From NCBI GenBank assembly GCA_023390335.1, contig JAEWCZ010000013.1, forward strand, positions 1 to 64,000: DNA of 64,000 nt, read 5' to 3'. Origin of the DNA: Bacillota bacterium (GTDB lineage Bacteria; Bacillota; Clostridia; Acetivibrionales; DSM-1351). Numbering within the stretch: position 1 is the stretch's first letter; each line of letters opens with the position of its first letter. A program made the translations under genes and the position numbers. Under the pieces are notes generated by a model. That model saw only the letters and a program-made list of their open reading frames with translations. It had not been told where the DNA came from and did no database searches. Positions 7,652 through 16,640 of this stretch are shown piece by piece.

Positions 7652-8837
7652 ATTTTGGAATTTTATCGTAAATACAAATGGGGAAAACAATACAGAGGAA
7701 ATTGAGCTGAGGATTGAAGGAGATATCATTGACGATGATTATGCTTGGCTCTATGAATGGTTTGGAATTCCCGCCACGTCACCAAATGCATTTAGAGAGG
7801 AACTCGGTCAGTATAAGGGCAAGAACATAACAGTTTGGATTGACAGCTATGGTGGCAGTGTGTTCGCCGCTGCCGGTATATATAATTCACTGATGGAGCA
7901 TAAAAAGTCAGGTGCAAAAGTTACAACTAAAGCTGATAGCAAGGTTATGAGTGCAGCAACCGTTATTTTTGCAGCGGGTGATGAACGTTTAATGTCACCT
8001 GTGGCAATACATATGATGCACAATCCACTCACAGAAGTATATGGATATGCTTCTGATTTGAGAAAAACTGCAGACGTGCTTGACGAGGTAAAAGAAACAA
8101 TTATAAACGCATATCAGCTCAGTACAAAGAGGTCAAGAGCGAAGATATCACAAATGATGGATGATGAGACATACATGAGTGCGAAGACAGCCGTTAAAGA
8201 AGGATTTGCAACCGGTATGCTGTACTCCGATGATAATCCGGATGTTACTGAAGTGGACAATCTCCTTAATCTTAGATTCAGCCAGGTAATGGCTATACAA
8301 AATGCTGCAAACGCATCATTCAAAGAATTTTTTGAACTTAATAAAATGGATCTTGCAAACATAAAGCCAAGTGCACAACAGGCCCAAGCTTCACAGAAAC
8401 CTGATGCAAATAAAACAAATAACAACGAGGGGGATGATTTTATGATTCCAAAAACGGTTGAGGAGCTGAGAAACACCTGCCCTGATTTGGTCAAACAAAT
8501 TGAGGATGCAGCCAGAACTGCAGGAGCAGAGACTGAAAGACAAAGGATTCAGGATATTGAAAAAATATCTGCAAATATCGATCCGGAACTGGTCGATAAG
8601 GCAAAGTTTACTGAGCCTGTGGATGCAAAGGAACTGGCATTTAAAGCACTACAGTCTGATGGACAGAAAGGACAACAGTACCTTGAAAACGCACAAAAAG
8701 ATATTCAGGCTTCAGGAACAGGAGAAGTACCTGCTGCTTCTGCCGAGGGCAGTGAACCGAAGCCTAAAACAACAAAAGATAAATTAATGAATATTGCGGC
8801 CAATTTTGATGCTCGTAGGAGAGGAGTGAATACATAA
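7644..8837 (+). CDS. Head maturation protease (ClpP-type) fused to scaffold
   Basis: The 397-residue protein opens with a ClpP fold: IDSYGGSVFAAAGIYNSL (67-84), the nucleophile Ser103 in VMSAATVIFAAG, and His126 in MMHNP. It trims capsid and scaffold proteins during head assembly. After about residue 215 the sequence becomes charged and helical, as in scaffolding proteins. The gene overlaps the portal stop by 8 bases and ends one base into the decoration-protein start. An internal start at 8442 would make the scaffold part alone, as in lambda C/Nu3. Confidence 0.9.
   Translation: MARFWNFIVNTNGENNTEEIELRIEGDIIDDDYAWLYEWFGIPATSPNAFREELGQYKGKNITVWIDSYGGSVFAAAGIYNSLMEHKKSGAKVTTKADSKVMSAATVIFAAGDERLMSPVAIHMMHNPLTEVYGYASDLRKTADVLDEVKETIINAYQLSTKRSRAKISQMMDDETYMSAKTAVKEGFATGMLYSDDNPDVTEVDNLLNLRFSQVMAIQNAANASFKEFFELNKMDLANIKPSAQQAQASQKPDANKTNNNEGDDFMIPKTVEELRNTCPDLVKQIEDAARTAGAETERQRIQDIEKISANIDPELVDKAKFTEPVDAKELAFKALQSDGQKGQQYLENAQKDIQASGTGEVPAASAEGSEPKPKTTKDKLMNIAANFDARRRGVNT
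8442..8837 (+). CDS. Nested scaffold protein from an internal start
   Basis: Inside the protease gene and in the same frame, ATG at 8442 (residue 267) is preceded by GAGGGGGATGA, 5 bases away. It would yield a 131-residue protein of charged helices with a basic end (DARRRG). Lambda Nu3 is made from gene C in exactly this way. The ribosome site is visible. That it is used is inference. Confidence 0.55.
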   Translation: MIPKTVEELRNTCPDLVKQIEDAARTAGAETERQRIQDIEKISANIDPELVDKAKFTEPVDAKELAFKALQSDGQKGQQYLENAQKDIQASGTGEVPAASAEGSEPKPKTTKDKLMNIAANFDARRRGVNT

Positions 8838-9202
8838 TGGGTTATGAAGTTTTAGGATCAGTAACTTATGATAATCTCATTGCAGGAACTGAGATTGAAT
8901 TATTAACAACGGGTGTTACGCTGGCTGTAGGTCAGGGAGTTGTCAAAAGAGGAACTGTTATCGGTAAAGTTTCGGCTACCGGTAAAGGAAAGGTAACAGA
9001 CAAGGCTAACACCGATGGGAGCCAGATTGGAAAATATGTTGTTATTCAAGATGTGGACACAACAGACTCTGATGTAATGACCGTTTGCTACAAGACAGGC
9101 CTCTTTAACAGAGGTGCCCTCAAATTCGGGGGATTAAGTACAGCTGAAGACCACGAAGATGAGTTGAGAAACGCCGGAATATTTCTGAAAGATGAATTAT
9201 AA
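8837..9202 (+). CDS. Head decoration protein (lambda gpD-like)
   Basis: The 121-residue, mostly beta protein stands between protease and capsid genes, where lambda D lies. It has the family's pattern of an early LLTTGVTLAVGQGVVKRGTVIGK segment and a NRGAL motif near residue 93. Such proteins form trimers on the expanded shell and stabilise it. The start ATG overlaps the protease stop (TAATG). Confidence 0.8.
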   Translation: MGYEVLGSVTYDNLIAGTEIELLTTGVTLAVGQGVVKRGTVIGKVSATGKGKVTDKANTDGSQIGKYVVIQDVDTTDSDVMTVCYKTGLFNRGALKFGGLSTAEDHEDELRNAGIFLKDEL

Positions 9203-9218
9203 AAGGAGATGATCAGTA

Positions 9219-10277
9219 ATGGCTTTAATAGACAATAATACACCAAGAAGCATGTCACCGTCATTTGAAAAAAATATGCCGGTGACTACTTTTTTCAGAG
9301 ACACTTTTTTCCCTATAGTCAACACACATCCTGAAGAGAAAATTGATATGGATTTCAGGAAAGGTAGCTACAGTATTGCCCCGTTTGTTGCCCCTCGTGT
9401 AGGCGGTATCAACATGGCAAGAAGTGGGTATGAAACAAGGACATACAAACCTCCAAGAATAGCACCTGAACGAGTTTTGACTCCGGAAATCCTTACACCC
9501 CGATCAATGGGAGAGGATATTCATACTGCTATGACTCCAGAGGAAAGACAAGAGTACTTTTTACAACAAGATGCATTGGAAATGGATAATGCTATAACCA
9601 GAAGAGAAGAGGTAATGTGTGCTGAACTAATTTCGACTGGTATGATCAATGTTAGAGGATATATCGATGATAACAAAAAGAACTATATAGATGACGATAT
9701 CATTTATCAAATGCCAGATGATAATGTTATAATTCTTTCTGGCAGTGATGCATGGAGCCAGTCCACAGAGAAATACGAAGAACTTGAAGCAGCCACAGAA
9801 ATTGTCTTGAAATCAGGATATAACACAGCCTATGGAATACTTGGGCAAAATGCGTGGTCTTACTTGAGAAAAGATACTACATTCATGAAAATGTTGGATA
9901 CCAGGATGCTTGATATTGGATTATTGAAACCGGAACTTAGGACCCAAAATGGGAATGGACTTAAATACATCGGCAATCTTCCTGAACTGGGACTGGAGTT
10001 GTTTGTATACTATGCATGGTACTTAGATTATGATGACGAAATTAAGCCAATTTACCCAGTAGACAGGGTTTCTATTCTTCCTGCTTCTCTTGGTTCAATG
10101 GAATACGCTGCTATTACACAACTGGAAGAGGATAAGAGATATCACACTTATGAAGGTACCAGAATCCCAAAAATGTTTGCTAATATTCAGGATGATGTCA
10201 TGAAGTACAGGCTTGCATCAAGGCCGATACCAAAACCTTATGACGTATCATCCTGGGTAACTATGAAGGTACTATAA
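9219..10277 (+). CDS. Major capsid protein (lambda gpE family)
   Basis: At 352 residues it matches the lambda E type HK97-fold capsid protein. It has an early FFRDTFFP motif, then the RMAxxxxG-like region with YKPPRIAPERVLTPE, and a C-terminal region ending RPIPKPYDVSSWVTMKVL. The ribosome site AAGGAGATGA is strong. Gene order protease, decoration, capsid agrees with lambda. Confidence 0.93.
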   Translation: MALIDNNTPRSMSPSFEKNMPVTTFFRDTFFPIVNTHPEEKIDMDFRKGSYSIAPFVAPRVGGINMARSGYETRTYKPPRIAPERVLTPEILTPRSMGEDIHTAMTPEERQEYFLQQDALEMDNAITRREEVMCAELISTGMINVRGYIDDNKKNYIDDDIIYQMPDDNVIILSGSDAWSQSTEKYEELEAATEIVLKSGYNTAYGILGQNAWSYLRKDTTFMKMLDTRMLDIGLLKPELRTQNGNGLKYIGNLPELGLELFVYYAWYLDYDDEIKPIYPVDRVSILPASLGSMEYAAITQLEEDKRYHTYEGTRIPKMFANIQDDVMKYRLASRPIPKPYDVSSWVTMKVL

Positions 10278-10289
10278 GGAGGACCATAT

Positions 10290-10727
10290 ATGATAAAAGT
10301 TATTAAAGGTACCGTAAAAGCAAATGGGAAAAAGTTTAAACCCGGTCAAATAATTAGCAGCCTCTCTGAAAAAGATGAGGCTTCTCTTATATCCTTAAAA
10401 GCTGCTGAACCTTGGGGAATGGTGAAAGCTCATCCGGAAGATGAGAATGTGGAAACGGATCCTGGCGATATGAACCTGGATAAAGTGGATCCTTCTGATA
10501 AAGTAACCGATGTTGTTTCCAGCGTTTCCACAATCGATGAACCTGTAGGCAATAAACCGGAGATTGATACTGACAAAGAACAGAAAGATGAAGAACCTGA
10601 ACCGCAACCTGAAGCACAACCCGAAGTGGAGCCGGTTCAGAATGAAGGAACTGTGTCAATTAAGTTTGATGCTGAAGCGTATGTCGAAGGCACAGACAAT
10701 AAAAAACCAAAGGGAGTAAAAAAGTAG
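10290..10727 (+). CDS. Acidic head-region protein
   Basis: The 145-residue protein has a short basic N-terminal fold (about 1-50, IKGTVKANGKKFKPGQIIS). A long acidic tail rich in Asp, Glu, Pro and Gln follows, with a Pro-Gln-Glu-alternating stretch around 105-120. The N-terminal part resembles small DUF7210-like domains found next to capsid genes. It occupies the slot of lambda FI, a DNA-packaging accessory protein. The function is inferred from position only. Confidence 0.5.
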   Translation: MIKVIKGTVKANGKKFKPGQIISSLSEKDEASLISLKAAEPWGMVKAHPEDENVETDPGDMNLDKVDPSDKVTDVVSSVSTIDEPVGNKPEIDTDKEQKDEEPEPQPEAQPEVEPVQNEGTVSIKFDAEAYVEGTDNKKPKGVKK

Positions 10728-10730
10728 ATT

Positions 10731-11042
10731 ATGCCGGGATTTAAGGATTATCTGGAATCAGACATGAATACTTTTTATAACCCTGCCGAGCTTGGGGAAG
10801 AACATTTAATTAATGGCCGGACAATAGCTATTGTACCCTTGGATGGTGAAGACCTAAAGAAGCATATAAAGTATCTGGGGTTAGCCTCGGATACTATTGC
10901 TTATTCGGTGCCAGCTTCAGTTTATGGTAATCCTCCAAAATTTAATGAGTATCAAGAGTATGACAACACTGTGATGATTGTTACTGACATAAAGATTGTT
11001 GCAGGGGAGTATTTGATTACGCTATTAGGAAATGAGGGTTGA
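10731..11042 (+). CDS. Probable head-tail joining protein
   Basis: The 103-residue, mainly beta protein contains FYNPAELGEEHLINGRTIAIVPLDGE. The Phe-x-Asn-x-x-Glu-Phe/Leu-like opening is common in head-tail connector (lambda FII-like) proteins. It directly follows the head genes and precedes the tail-completion gene, four bases after its neighbour. Confidence 0.6.
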   Translation: MPGFKDYLESDMNTFYNPAELGEEHLINGRTIAIVPLDGEDLKKHIKYLGLASDTIAYSVPASVYGNPPKFNEYQEYDNTVMIVTDIKIVAGEYLITLLGNEG

Positions 11043-11046
11043 GGAA

Positions 11047-11658
11047 ATGAAAAATGTTGATATAACCGTGGACACAAAGGAATTAAAAAGGCTTGTTATC
11101 GGAACAAAACATTTTGAAAAGGAAATAGCCGGTGCTGTTGCATCAGCTCTCAACAGAACATTGGATCATGTGAATACAAGGCTTGGAAAGCTTGTTACAA
11201 GTGTTTATGCAATTAAAACAGGTGATGTCAAAAAGACTATAAAAAAATACAAGGCCAAGAAGGGAGATTTATCTGCAGGATTAAAGTCTGTAGGGCATAC
11301 CTTGTCCTTGGTTCATTTCCCTCATAAACCGGAGACAATAGTAATAGCCAGATCCCTTGGAGTAAAACATGCAAAGGCTCAGGTAAAGGTGAAAATTAAA
11401 AAGGGTTCAATGCGACAAATGAATGTTTCTCCAAAGGCCTTTTTACAAAAATCAAATGGTGCAACAAACATTTTTATGCGTGTAGGACAGGAGAGAACAC
11501 CCATAGTAGTTTTACGTACCCTGTCGGTTCCACAAATGATTACAAGCCAGAACGTAGGAGAGAACATACAAAAGATAGCCCAGGACAAAATGGATGAGCG
11601 TATAAAGCATGAGGTTGACTACAGGCTTTCCAAGCTCCAAAAATCAGTAAGAGGTTAA
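11047..11658 (+). CDS. Minor tail protein Z-like tail-completion protein
   Basis: The 203-residue product is very basic. It opens with KNVDITVDTKELKRLV and continues with GAVASALNRTLDHVNTRLGK, the pattern of the prophage minor tail protein Z (GPZ) family. In lambda this protein finishes the tail so that it can join the head. ATG at 11047 sits behind GAGGGTTGAGG. An in-frame ATG at 11032 overlaps the previous gene and is less likely. Confidence 0.75.
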   Translation: MKNVDITVDTKELKRLVIGTKHFEKEIAGAVASALNRTLDHVNTRLGKLVTSVYAIKTGDVKKTIKKYKAKKGDLSAGLKSVGHTLSLVHFPHKPETIVIARSLGVKHAKAQVKVKIKKGSMRQMNVSPKAFLQKSNGATNIFMRVGQERTPIVVLRTLSVPQMITSQNVGENIQKIAQDKMDERIKHEVDYRLSKLQKSVRG

Positions 11659-11662
11659 TTGT

Positions 11663-12196
11663 ATGACAGAAAATATTATTCTTGAGATTCTTCAAGTATT
11701 TCTTCAGGAAAACGTTGCATCAAAAATCAAGCTGCAGAAGCCTACAGAAGATAAATCATATGTGCTTATGAATCCGTCTGTTCATGTGGGATGGATACCT
11801 CCAAAGCTTCCTGAAAACATGAGACCGGACGAACAGATTAAAGATGTGCCGGCTATACCATGTATTGTTGTTGGAATAGATAATGGCGAGGATGACGGGA
11901 AAAGTGCAAATATGGATATACGGCTGACTTTTGTAACGTATAACCCCGGACTTGTTTCAAATGGTAAGCTTATTCCAAATTTTGAGGGGTACAAAGATAT
12001 AAACAATTTAAGAACGTTAACCCGGGAACAACTTGCAAAGGCTGCTGTAATTGGTGGAAAAGCTACCGTACAACAGCCTTTTACATGGGGCATGTATGAG
12101 GAACAGCCCTATCCACACTGGATGGGGTGGTTGAAGTTTAAAGTATCATGTGCCTCGATGACTTATGTACCCGGGTTAATAGACCAATATATTTAA
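11663..12196 (+). CDS. Tail terminator / neck-region protein
   Basis: The 177-residue protein lies between the Z-like gene and the sheath, the usual place for a tail-terminator or neck protein. It has an N-terminal helix, a beta-rich core (IPCIVVGIDNGEDDG and RLTFVTYNPG) and an aromatic C-terminus. I do not recognise a named family with certainty. The short spacing on both sides places it in the morphogenesis operon. Confidence 0.55.
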   Translation: MTENIILEILQVFLQENVASKIKLQKPTEDKSYVLMNPSVHVGWIPPKLPENMRPDEQIKDVPAIPCIVVGIDNGEDDGKSANMDIRLTFVTYNPGLVSNGKLIPNFEGYKDINNLRTLTREQLAKAAVIGGKATVQQPFTWGMYEEQPYPHWMGWLKFKVSCASMTYVPGLIDQYI

Positions 12197-12213
12197 AAAG
12201 GATGGTGAAGAAT

Positions 12214-13452
12214 ATGCCGTATTTTCACGGAGTTTATGGTCAACAGCTACCGACTCAGGATGATATACCATTATCCGGAGCGGGAACCCTGCCGGTTTAC
12301 ATAGGTACCGCACCTGTAGAACAGCTGACGGACCATGCAAATGCGATTAATACACCTGTATTATTAAGCAGTTACGAGGATGCTAAAGCAAAGATAGGCT
12401 ATAGTGATGATTGGGATAAATACACACTTTGTGAAGCTGTATATGCCCATTTTAAAAACAAAATAGGAAGTATAGGACCTATTGCTGTTATCAATGTATT
12501 TGATCCGGCTGTCCACACGGATGAGAAGCCAGTCGATGAAACAGATATAATCGGCGGGATTGATGAAAACGGTAAAAGAACAGGTCTTGCTTGTGTTGAC
12601 CTTATTTATCAGATGTACAACAAGATACCGGTTGTACTTGTTGCACCAGGATGGAGTCATAAGCCTGCAGTAGAAACCGCATTACTGGAAAAATGCCAGA
12701 AAATCAACGGACATTGGGATGCGATATGTGTAGTTGATATAGATTCAGCTGTAGCGAAAACTATTGTTGCAGCTAAGAACTGGAAACAGACTAATACATA
12801 TACCTCCAAGCTCGAAAAGGTATGCTGGCCAAGGGTGATCAGCGGTGATAAAAAGTATTGGCTGTCTACACTTATTGTAGTGAGGATGTGCCAGACTGAT
12901 TACACAAATGAGGGTATACCTTACGAAAGTCCGTCGAACAAGCCTATTGATATAACCGGAACTATTTTAGGTGATGGAGCTTTGATTAACTTTGATGAAA
13001 TACAGGCAAATGATCTCAATAGTGAAGGTATAACAACAGTTATATATCGTGCTGGCAGTTGGGTGTTGTGGGGACCACACAACGGAAACTATAAGTATAC
13101 TACGGAGATAGACCCACGGGACAGATTCGACTGCAATATCAGGATGTTGATATACCTGACAAATTCTTTTCAAGTACAGTATATGAATAGTGTTGACCAG
13201 CCGCTTAATCGGGCAAGAGTAGACTCAATTTTAAATGATGCCCAGGTTTGGCTTAACAGCCTGGTTAGCGACGGCAAGATGCTGTTCGCTGAAATTAAGT
13301 TTAATGAATCAAGTAACCCGGTCAGCAGCATTGTAGAAGGTGACTTTGAATTTGATATAAGGACCACAACTACACCACCGGGCAAGAGCTTAACCTTTAA
13401 GGTCCAGTATACTACAGAGGGACTTAATTCAATAACGGGAGGTGAAGGTTAA
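12214..13452 (+). CDS. Contractile tail sheath protein (P2 FI-like)
   Basis: The 412-residue sheath protein opens with YFHGVYGQQLPTQDDIPL and has the later ICVVDIDS and RDRFDCNIRML blocks. It ends with FDIRTTTTPPGKSLTFKVQYT, the typical C-terminal strand that links neighbouring subunits. Its presence means a myovirus-type contractile tail. ATG at 12214 is behind AGGATGGTG. Frames opening further upstream run into the preceding gene. It overlaps the tube gene by one base. Confidence 0.9.
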   Translation: MPYFHGVYGQQLPTQDDIPLSGAGTLPVYIGTAPVEQLTDHANAINTPVLLSSYEDAKAKIGYSDDWDKYTLCEAVYAHFKNKIGSIGPIAVINVFDPAVHTDEKPVDETDIIGGIDENGKRTGLACVDLIYQMYNKIPVVLVAPGWSHKPAVETALLEKCQKINGHWDAICVVDIDSAVAKTIVAAKNWKQTNTYTSKLEKVCWPRVISGDKKYWLSTLIVVRMCQTDYTNEGIPYESPSNKPIDITGTILGDGALINFDEIQANDLNSEGITTVIYRAGSWVLWGPHNGNYKYTTEIDPRDRFDCNIRMLIYLTNSFQVQYMNSVDQPLNRARVDSILNDAQVWLNSLVSDGKMLFAEIKFNESSNPVSSIVEGDFEFDIRTTTTPPGKSLTFKVQYTTEGLNSITGGEG

Positions 13453-13982
13453 TGCCAAAAATCAGTAATAAGACAATAGATTACAAAATGAAGGCAACTG
13501 ACACGAAAGACAAAATGACTCTTATTGATGATGCAGCAGACATTCAATTACCCTCAATTGAAAAAATAACAGATACCATAAAGGGCTCCGGGATAATGGG
13601 TGAGATTGATTTGCCTGTTTATGGACAGATCGGAAGCATGACATTTACCATAAATAATCGGGCAGATAATGCAAGGTATGCGATGTTATCAAGACCCGGG
13701 ACAATAAAGTTTGAAGTAGTGTGGACTAATGATAACATTGATTCTAGCAATATGAGTACAAGTGTCCAAGTAAATAAGGTATTCATGACAGGTATGAATA
13801 AAAAGTATGACCCCGGTAAGGTTGAGGTTGGTGCTGCATCGGATGGTTCAAGCGAATTTGAGATTTTTTATTACCGAAAGCTTGTAAACGGAGTGGAGGT
13901 ACTCCTTATTGACAAGCTTAATTGTAAATATGTAGTGAACGGTATAGATTACATGGAAAAAACTAGAGCGGCTCTATTATAG
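13452..13982 (+). CDS. Major tail tube protein (P2 FII-like)
   Basis: The 176-residue inner-tube protein is of usual size. The family pattern is visible: a DAADIQLPSIEKITDTIKGSGIMGEIDLP opening region, then paired beta strands and a C-terminal YYRKLVNG-x-x-LLIDKLNCKYVVNGID strand hairpin. It directly follows the sheath (TAATG overlap), the normal order in P2-like phages. Confidence 0.92.
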   Translation: MPKISNKTIDYKMKATDTKDKMTLIDDAADIQLPSIEKITDTIKGSGIMGEIDLPVYGQIGSMTFTINNRADNARYAMLSRPGTIKFEVVWTNDNIDSSNMSTSVQVNKVFMTGMNKKYDPGKVEVGAASDGSSEFEIFYYRKLVNGVEVLLIDKLNCKYVVNGIDYMEKTRAALL

Positions 13983-14028
13983 AGTTGCTTTTTATTTTTC
14001 TAAATTTTATATAAATGGAGGACTAGAC

Positions 14029-14340
14029 ATGGACAGCTTAAATTTGAAAAAACCAATTACGATTAACGGCTCTGAGATAAAGGAGCTGAAATATGATTTT
14101 GATAGTTTGACAGCCAGGGACAAAATGAATGCCGGTAAGGCCTATAAGAAGGAAGGTAATGTTATTTCAGTTCAGGAATTGGATAGTGATTACCATCTTT
14201 TTATATTCGCTGAAGCCGTCGCAAAAGCAAACCCTGAAATTGACCAGTTGGAAGTAATAAATTTACTTGGAGCAAAGGATTCAGCCGAGGCAGAAAAGCG
14301 GGTACGTGATTTTTTCTTCATCGATTCGGAGGATATGTAA
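14029..14340 (+). CDS. Tail assembly chaperone, short form (P2 gpE-like)
   Basis: The 103-residue acidic helical protein lies between the tube and tape-measure genes, the place of P2 E and lambda G. It opens with KKPITINGSEIKELKYDFDSLTARD, typical of the phage tail assembly chaperone family. It coats the tape measure during tail assembly. Near its end lies a slippery heptamer at 14310-14316 that probably leads to a longer form. Confidence 0.8.
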   Translation: MDSLNLKKPITINGSEIKELKYDFDSLTARDKMNAGKAYKKEGNVISVQELDSDYHLFIFAEAVAKANPEIDQLEVINLLGAKDSAEAEKRVRDFFFIDSEDM

Positions 14341-14504
14341 GCGAAGAGTACCTCCGTCAGGCAGTTGCACAAATAACTATGAATACGTCAACAACAAGGG
14401 GTGAATGTTTGAGCATGCCCCTTTTTGATTTCGTTCAATTTTATGAAGATTTAGCGGATGCAGCTGAGCAATCACGAAAGCAAATGCAAAAGGACGGTGG
14501 TTAA
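14310..14504 (+). CDS. Frameshift extension of the tail chaperone (E' / T-like)
   Basis: The zero frame reads GAT TTT TTC at 14308-14316, so TTTTTTC fits the X-XXY-YYZ slippery rule for a -1 shift. The -1 frame is open from there through GGATAT at 14331 to TAA at 14502-14504, adding about 62 residues (GYVSEEYLRQ, then QFYEDLADAAEQSRKQM). It has no start codon or ribosome site of its own and ends 2 bases before the tape-measure start. P2 E/E' and lambda G/GT use the same device. Slippage is inferred from motif and layout. Confidence 0.75.
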   Translation, partial: FFLHRFGGYVSEEYLRQAVAQITMNTSTTRGECLSMPLFDFVQFYEDLADAAEQSRKQMQKDGG

Positions 14505-14506
14505 CA

Positions 14507-16429
14507 TTGGCAGCAGGAAAAAGAGAATTACAGGCATTAATCACTCTTGCCGGTAGGATTGACCCATCCTTGCAAAAAGCGTTGAGAACTGCCCAAGGTG
14601 AAACCACAAAACTATCAAAAAGTGCTCAAAAGTCAGGCTCAAGTCTGTCAAATACAGGAAGCATAATTAAGGGAGTTTTCGCAGGGAATCTTATTTCCGG
14701 AGCTGTAGGTAAAATTGGAGCGAAGATACTTGAACTTGGAAAAGAAGGTATACAGTTAGCCTCTGATCTCAAAGAAGTTCAAAATGTAGTGGATACTACT
14801 TTTAAAGGAAGTGCTAAAGAAATAAACCGATGGTCTAAAACAGCATTGAATTCCTTTGGACTTTCAGAACTTCAGGCAAAGCAGTTCAACGGTACCCTGG
14901 GTGCAATGCTAAAAAGCAGTGGCATTACAGGTAAATCTCTTATTACAATGTCGGAAAATCTCTCGGGCTTGTCCGGTGATTTTTCATCTTTCTACAATGT
15001 ATCTCAAGATGATGCATTTGAAAAAATTCGAGCCGGTATAAGCGGAGAAACAGAACCACTTAAACAGCTTGGAATAAACATGAGCGTTGCCAATCTGGAA
15101 GCCTTTGCATTGTCAAAGGGGATAAAGGCTTCGTACAGCAAAATGGATCAGGCTTCACAGACTGCATTAAGATATGCGTATTTGATGAATGTATCAAAGG
15201 ATGCACAGGGGGACTTTGCAAAAACACAAGGCGGTTATGCAAATCAAATGAGGCTTTTACAAACGAATATTAAGCAGCTCACAGCAAGAATGGCATCAGG
15301 ATTAATTCCCTATCTGGCCAAAGGAGCTCAGTATGCAAATAGTTTTGTAAGTAAAATTGGTAAGCTGAATATCTCGTTTGCTGGTGTTGGTTCTGTAGCC
15401 AAAAAGGTTTTTCCTGAAATCAAAAAGGAAATGAATTTCTTTAAATCCGAGGGAGTTAAAATATTTGATGGATTAGGACCTTCTGCCTTGAAATTGGGGA
15501 AGTCTGTTTTACCTTTCTTAAGTAAGAGCTTTAATACTTATTCAGGTAAGGTACTACCGATTGTGAAAAGAGTTGTATTCGGATTTGTAGATATTATGGT
15601 CCCTAATATATCGAAATCTTTTGATTTCATTAGAACAACGGTACTTCCTCCTGCAATGAAAGTTATATCGTTCTTTGCTGATACCATAATACCCAAGGTC
15701 GGTAACAATGTGAGCATGTGGATGCCGAAGATTCAGGCTGTAATCGGGAGTGCTTTTAATCTAGCTATTCTGTTGGCGGGGAAAGTAATGGCAGCCTTTA
15801 ATACCTATTGGCCATACATCAGCCAGTTGGTTACTATTGCTGTAGACACTATAGGTGGTGTAGTAAGCGGGTTACTCACAACTCTAAGTGGAGTAATCGA
15901 TTTTATTACAGGGGTATTTTCAGGAAACTGGTCATTGGCATGGCAGGGAATAAAGGATATTTTTGTAGGTATATTCAGCTCAATTGGTTCCGTTCTCAAG
16001 GGTGTAATTAATGTAATTATAGCACTAATTAATAATGGGATACGGGGTGTCAATAAACTTATAAATGTAAAGGTTCCTGATTGGGTTCCGGGTATCGGAG
16101 GTAAATCATTAGGATTTACTATTCCTGAGATACCTACATTTGCAAAAGGTGGTTTTGCAAACCGACCATCAATATTCGGTGAGGCCGGTCTTGAAGCAGC
16201 TATTCCTATAAAATATAAAAATCCACGAAGCCTATCACTTTTAAATAAAACTGCTAGGGCTCTAGGTGCAGACCAAGGCGGAGGCCAACAAATAAGTTTG
16301 ACATATGCACCAGTCATAAACGGTGGGAATAAGGCTGAAATTCAAGCCCTTCTGGATGCTGACAAAGAAAAGTTCTTTGCATGGCTTAATGAATACTTCG
16401 AGGATAAGGAGCGTGTGTCCTTTGCTTAA
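14507..16429 (+). CDS. Tail tape measure protein
   Basis: The 640-residue protein follows the chaperone pair, as the tape measure does. The N-terminal part has Gln/Ser/Lys-rich helices and a conserved SGITGKSLITMSENLSGLSGDFSSFYN segment. The middle has long hydrophobic stretches (about 380-510, many Ile/Val/Gly) that may cross the host membrane during DNA entry. The C-terminus contains FAKGGFANRPSIFGEAGLEAAIP, common in phage tape measures. Its length sets tail length and predicts a short contractile tail. Start is TTG at 14507 behind AAGGACGGTGG. Confidence 0.9.
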   Translation: MAAGKRELQALITLAGRIDPSLQKALRTAQGETTKLSKSAQKSGSSLSNTGSIIKGVFAGNLISGAVGKIGAKILELGKEGIQLASDLKEVQNVVDTTFKGSAKEINRWSKTALNSFGLSELQAKQFNGTLGAMLKSSGITGKSLITMSENLSGLSGDFSSFYNVSQDDAFEKIRAGISGETEPLKQLGINMSVANLEAFALSKGIKASYSKMDQASQTALRYAYLMNVSKDAQGDFAKTQGGYANQMRLLQTNIKQLTARMASGLIPYLAKGAQYANSFVSKIGKLNISFAGVGSVAKKVFPEIKKEMNFFKSEGVKIFDGLGPSALKLGKSVLPFLSKSFNTYSGKVLPIVKRVVFGFVDIMVPNISKSFDFIRTTVLPPAMKVISFFADTIIPKVGNNVSMWMPKIQAVIGSAFNLAILLAGKVMAAFNTYWPYISQLVTIAVDTIGGVVSGLLTTLSGVIDFITGVFSGNWSLAWQGIKDIFVGIFSSIGSVLKGVINVIIALINNGIRGVNKLINVKVPDWVPGIGGKSLGFTIPEIPTFAKGGFANRPSIFGEAGLEAAIPIKYKNPRSLSLLNKTARALGADQGGGQQISLTYAPVINGGNKAEIQALLDADKEKFFAWLNEYFEDKERVSFA

Positions 16430-16640
16430 CAATGAATATTATGAGTACACAACACTTCAGGGCGATACATTCGATATGATAGCCCTGGACTTTTACGATG
16501 ATGAAGCCTATGCATCAAAGATAATAGAGGCTAATCCTGAATACTGCAAGGTAATAATCTTTGAATCAGGAGTAGTCCTAAAGATACCTATTGTAGAGGA
16601 AACGGTCCCGGAAACGTTACCTCCTTGGAAGGTGAGATGA
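16422..16640 (+). CDS. Tail protein X (LysM-like, P2 gpX family)
   Basis: The 72-residue product reads YEYTTLQGDTFDMIALDFY, then EANPEY and FESGVVLKIP. This is the LysM-like fold of phage tail protein X. Such proteins are thought to help the baseplate hub contact peptidoglycan. TTG at 16422 lies 10 bases after AAGGAG and overlaps the tape-measure stop. Longer frames upstream lie inside that gene and are not needed. Confidence 0.8.
   Translation: MLNNEYYEYTTLQGDTFDMIALDFYDDEAYASKIIEANPEYCKVIIFESGVVLKIPIVEETVPETLPPWKVR

Noticed and set aside
8500..8787. 95-codon frame on the plus strand inside the scaffold region
   Set aside because: Out of frame with the protease/scaffold gene, no ribosome site, composition of a shadow frame.
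15805..16317. 170-codon frame on the minus strand
   Set aside because: Antisense shadow of the tape measure gene; no ribosome site and odd composition.
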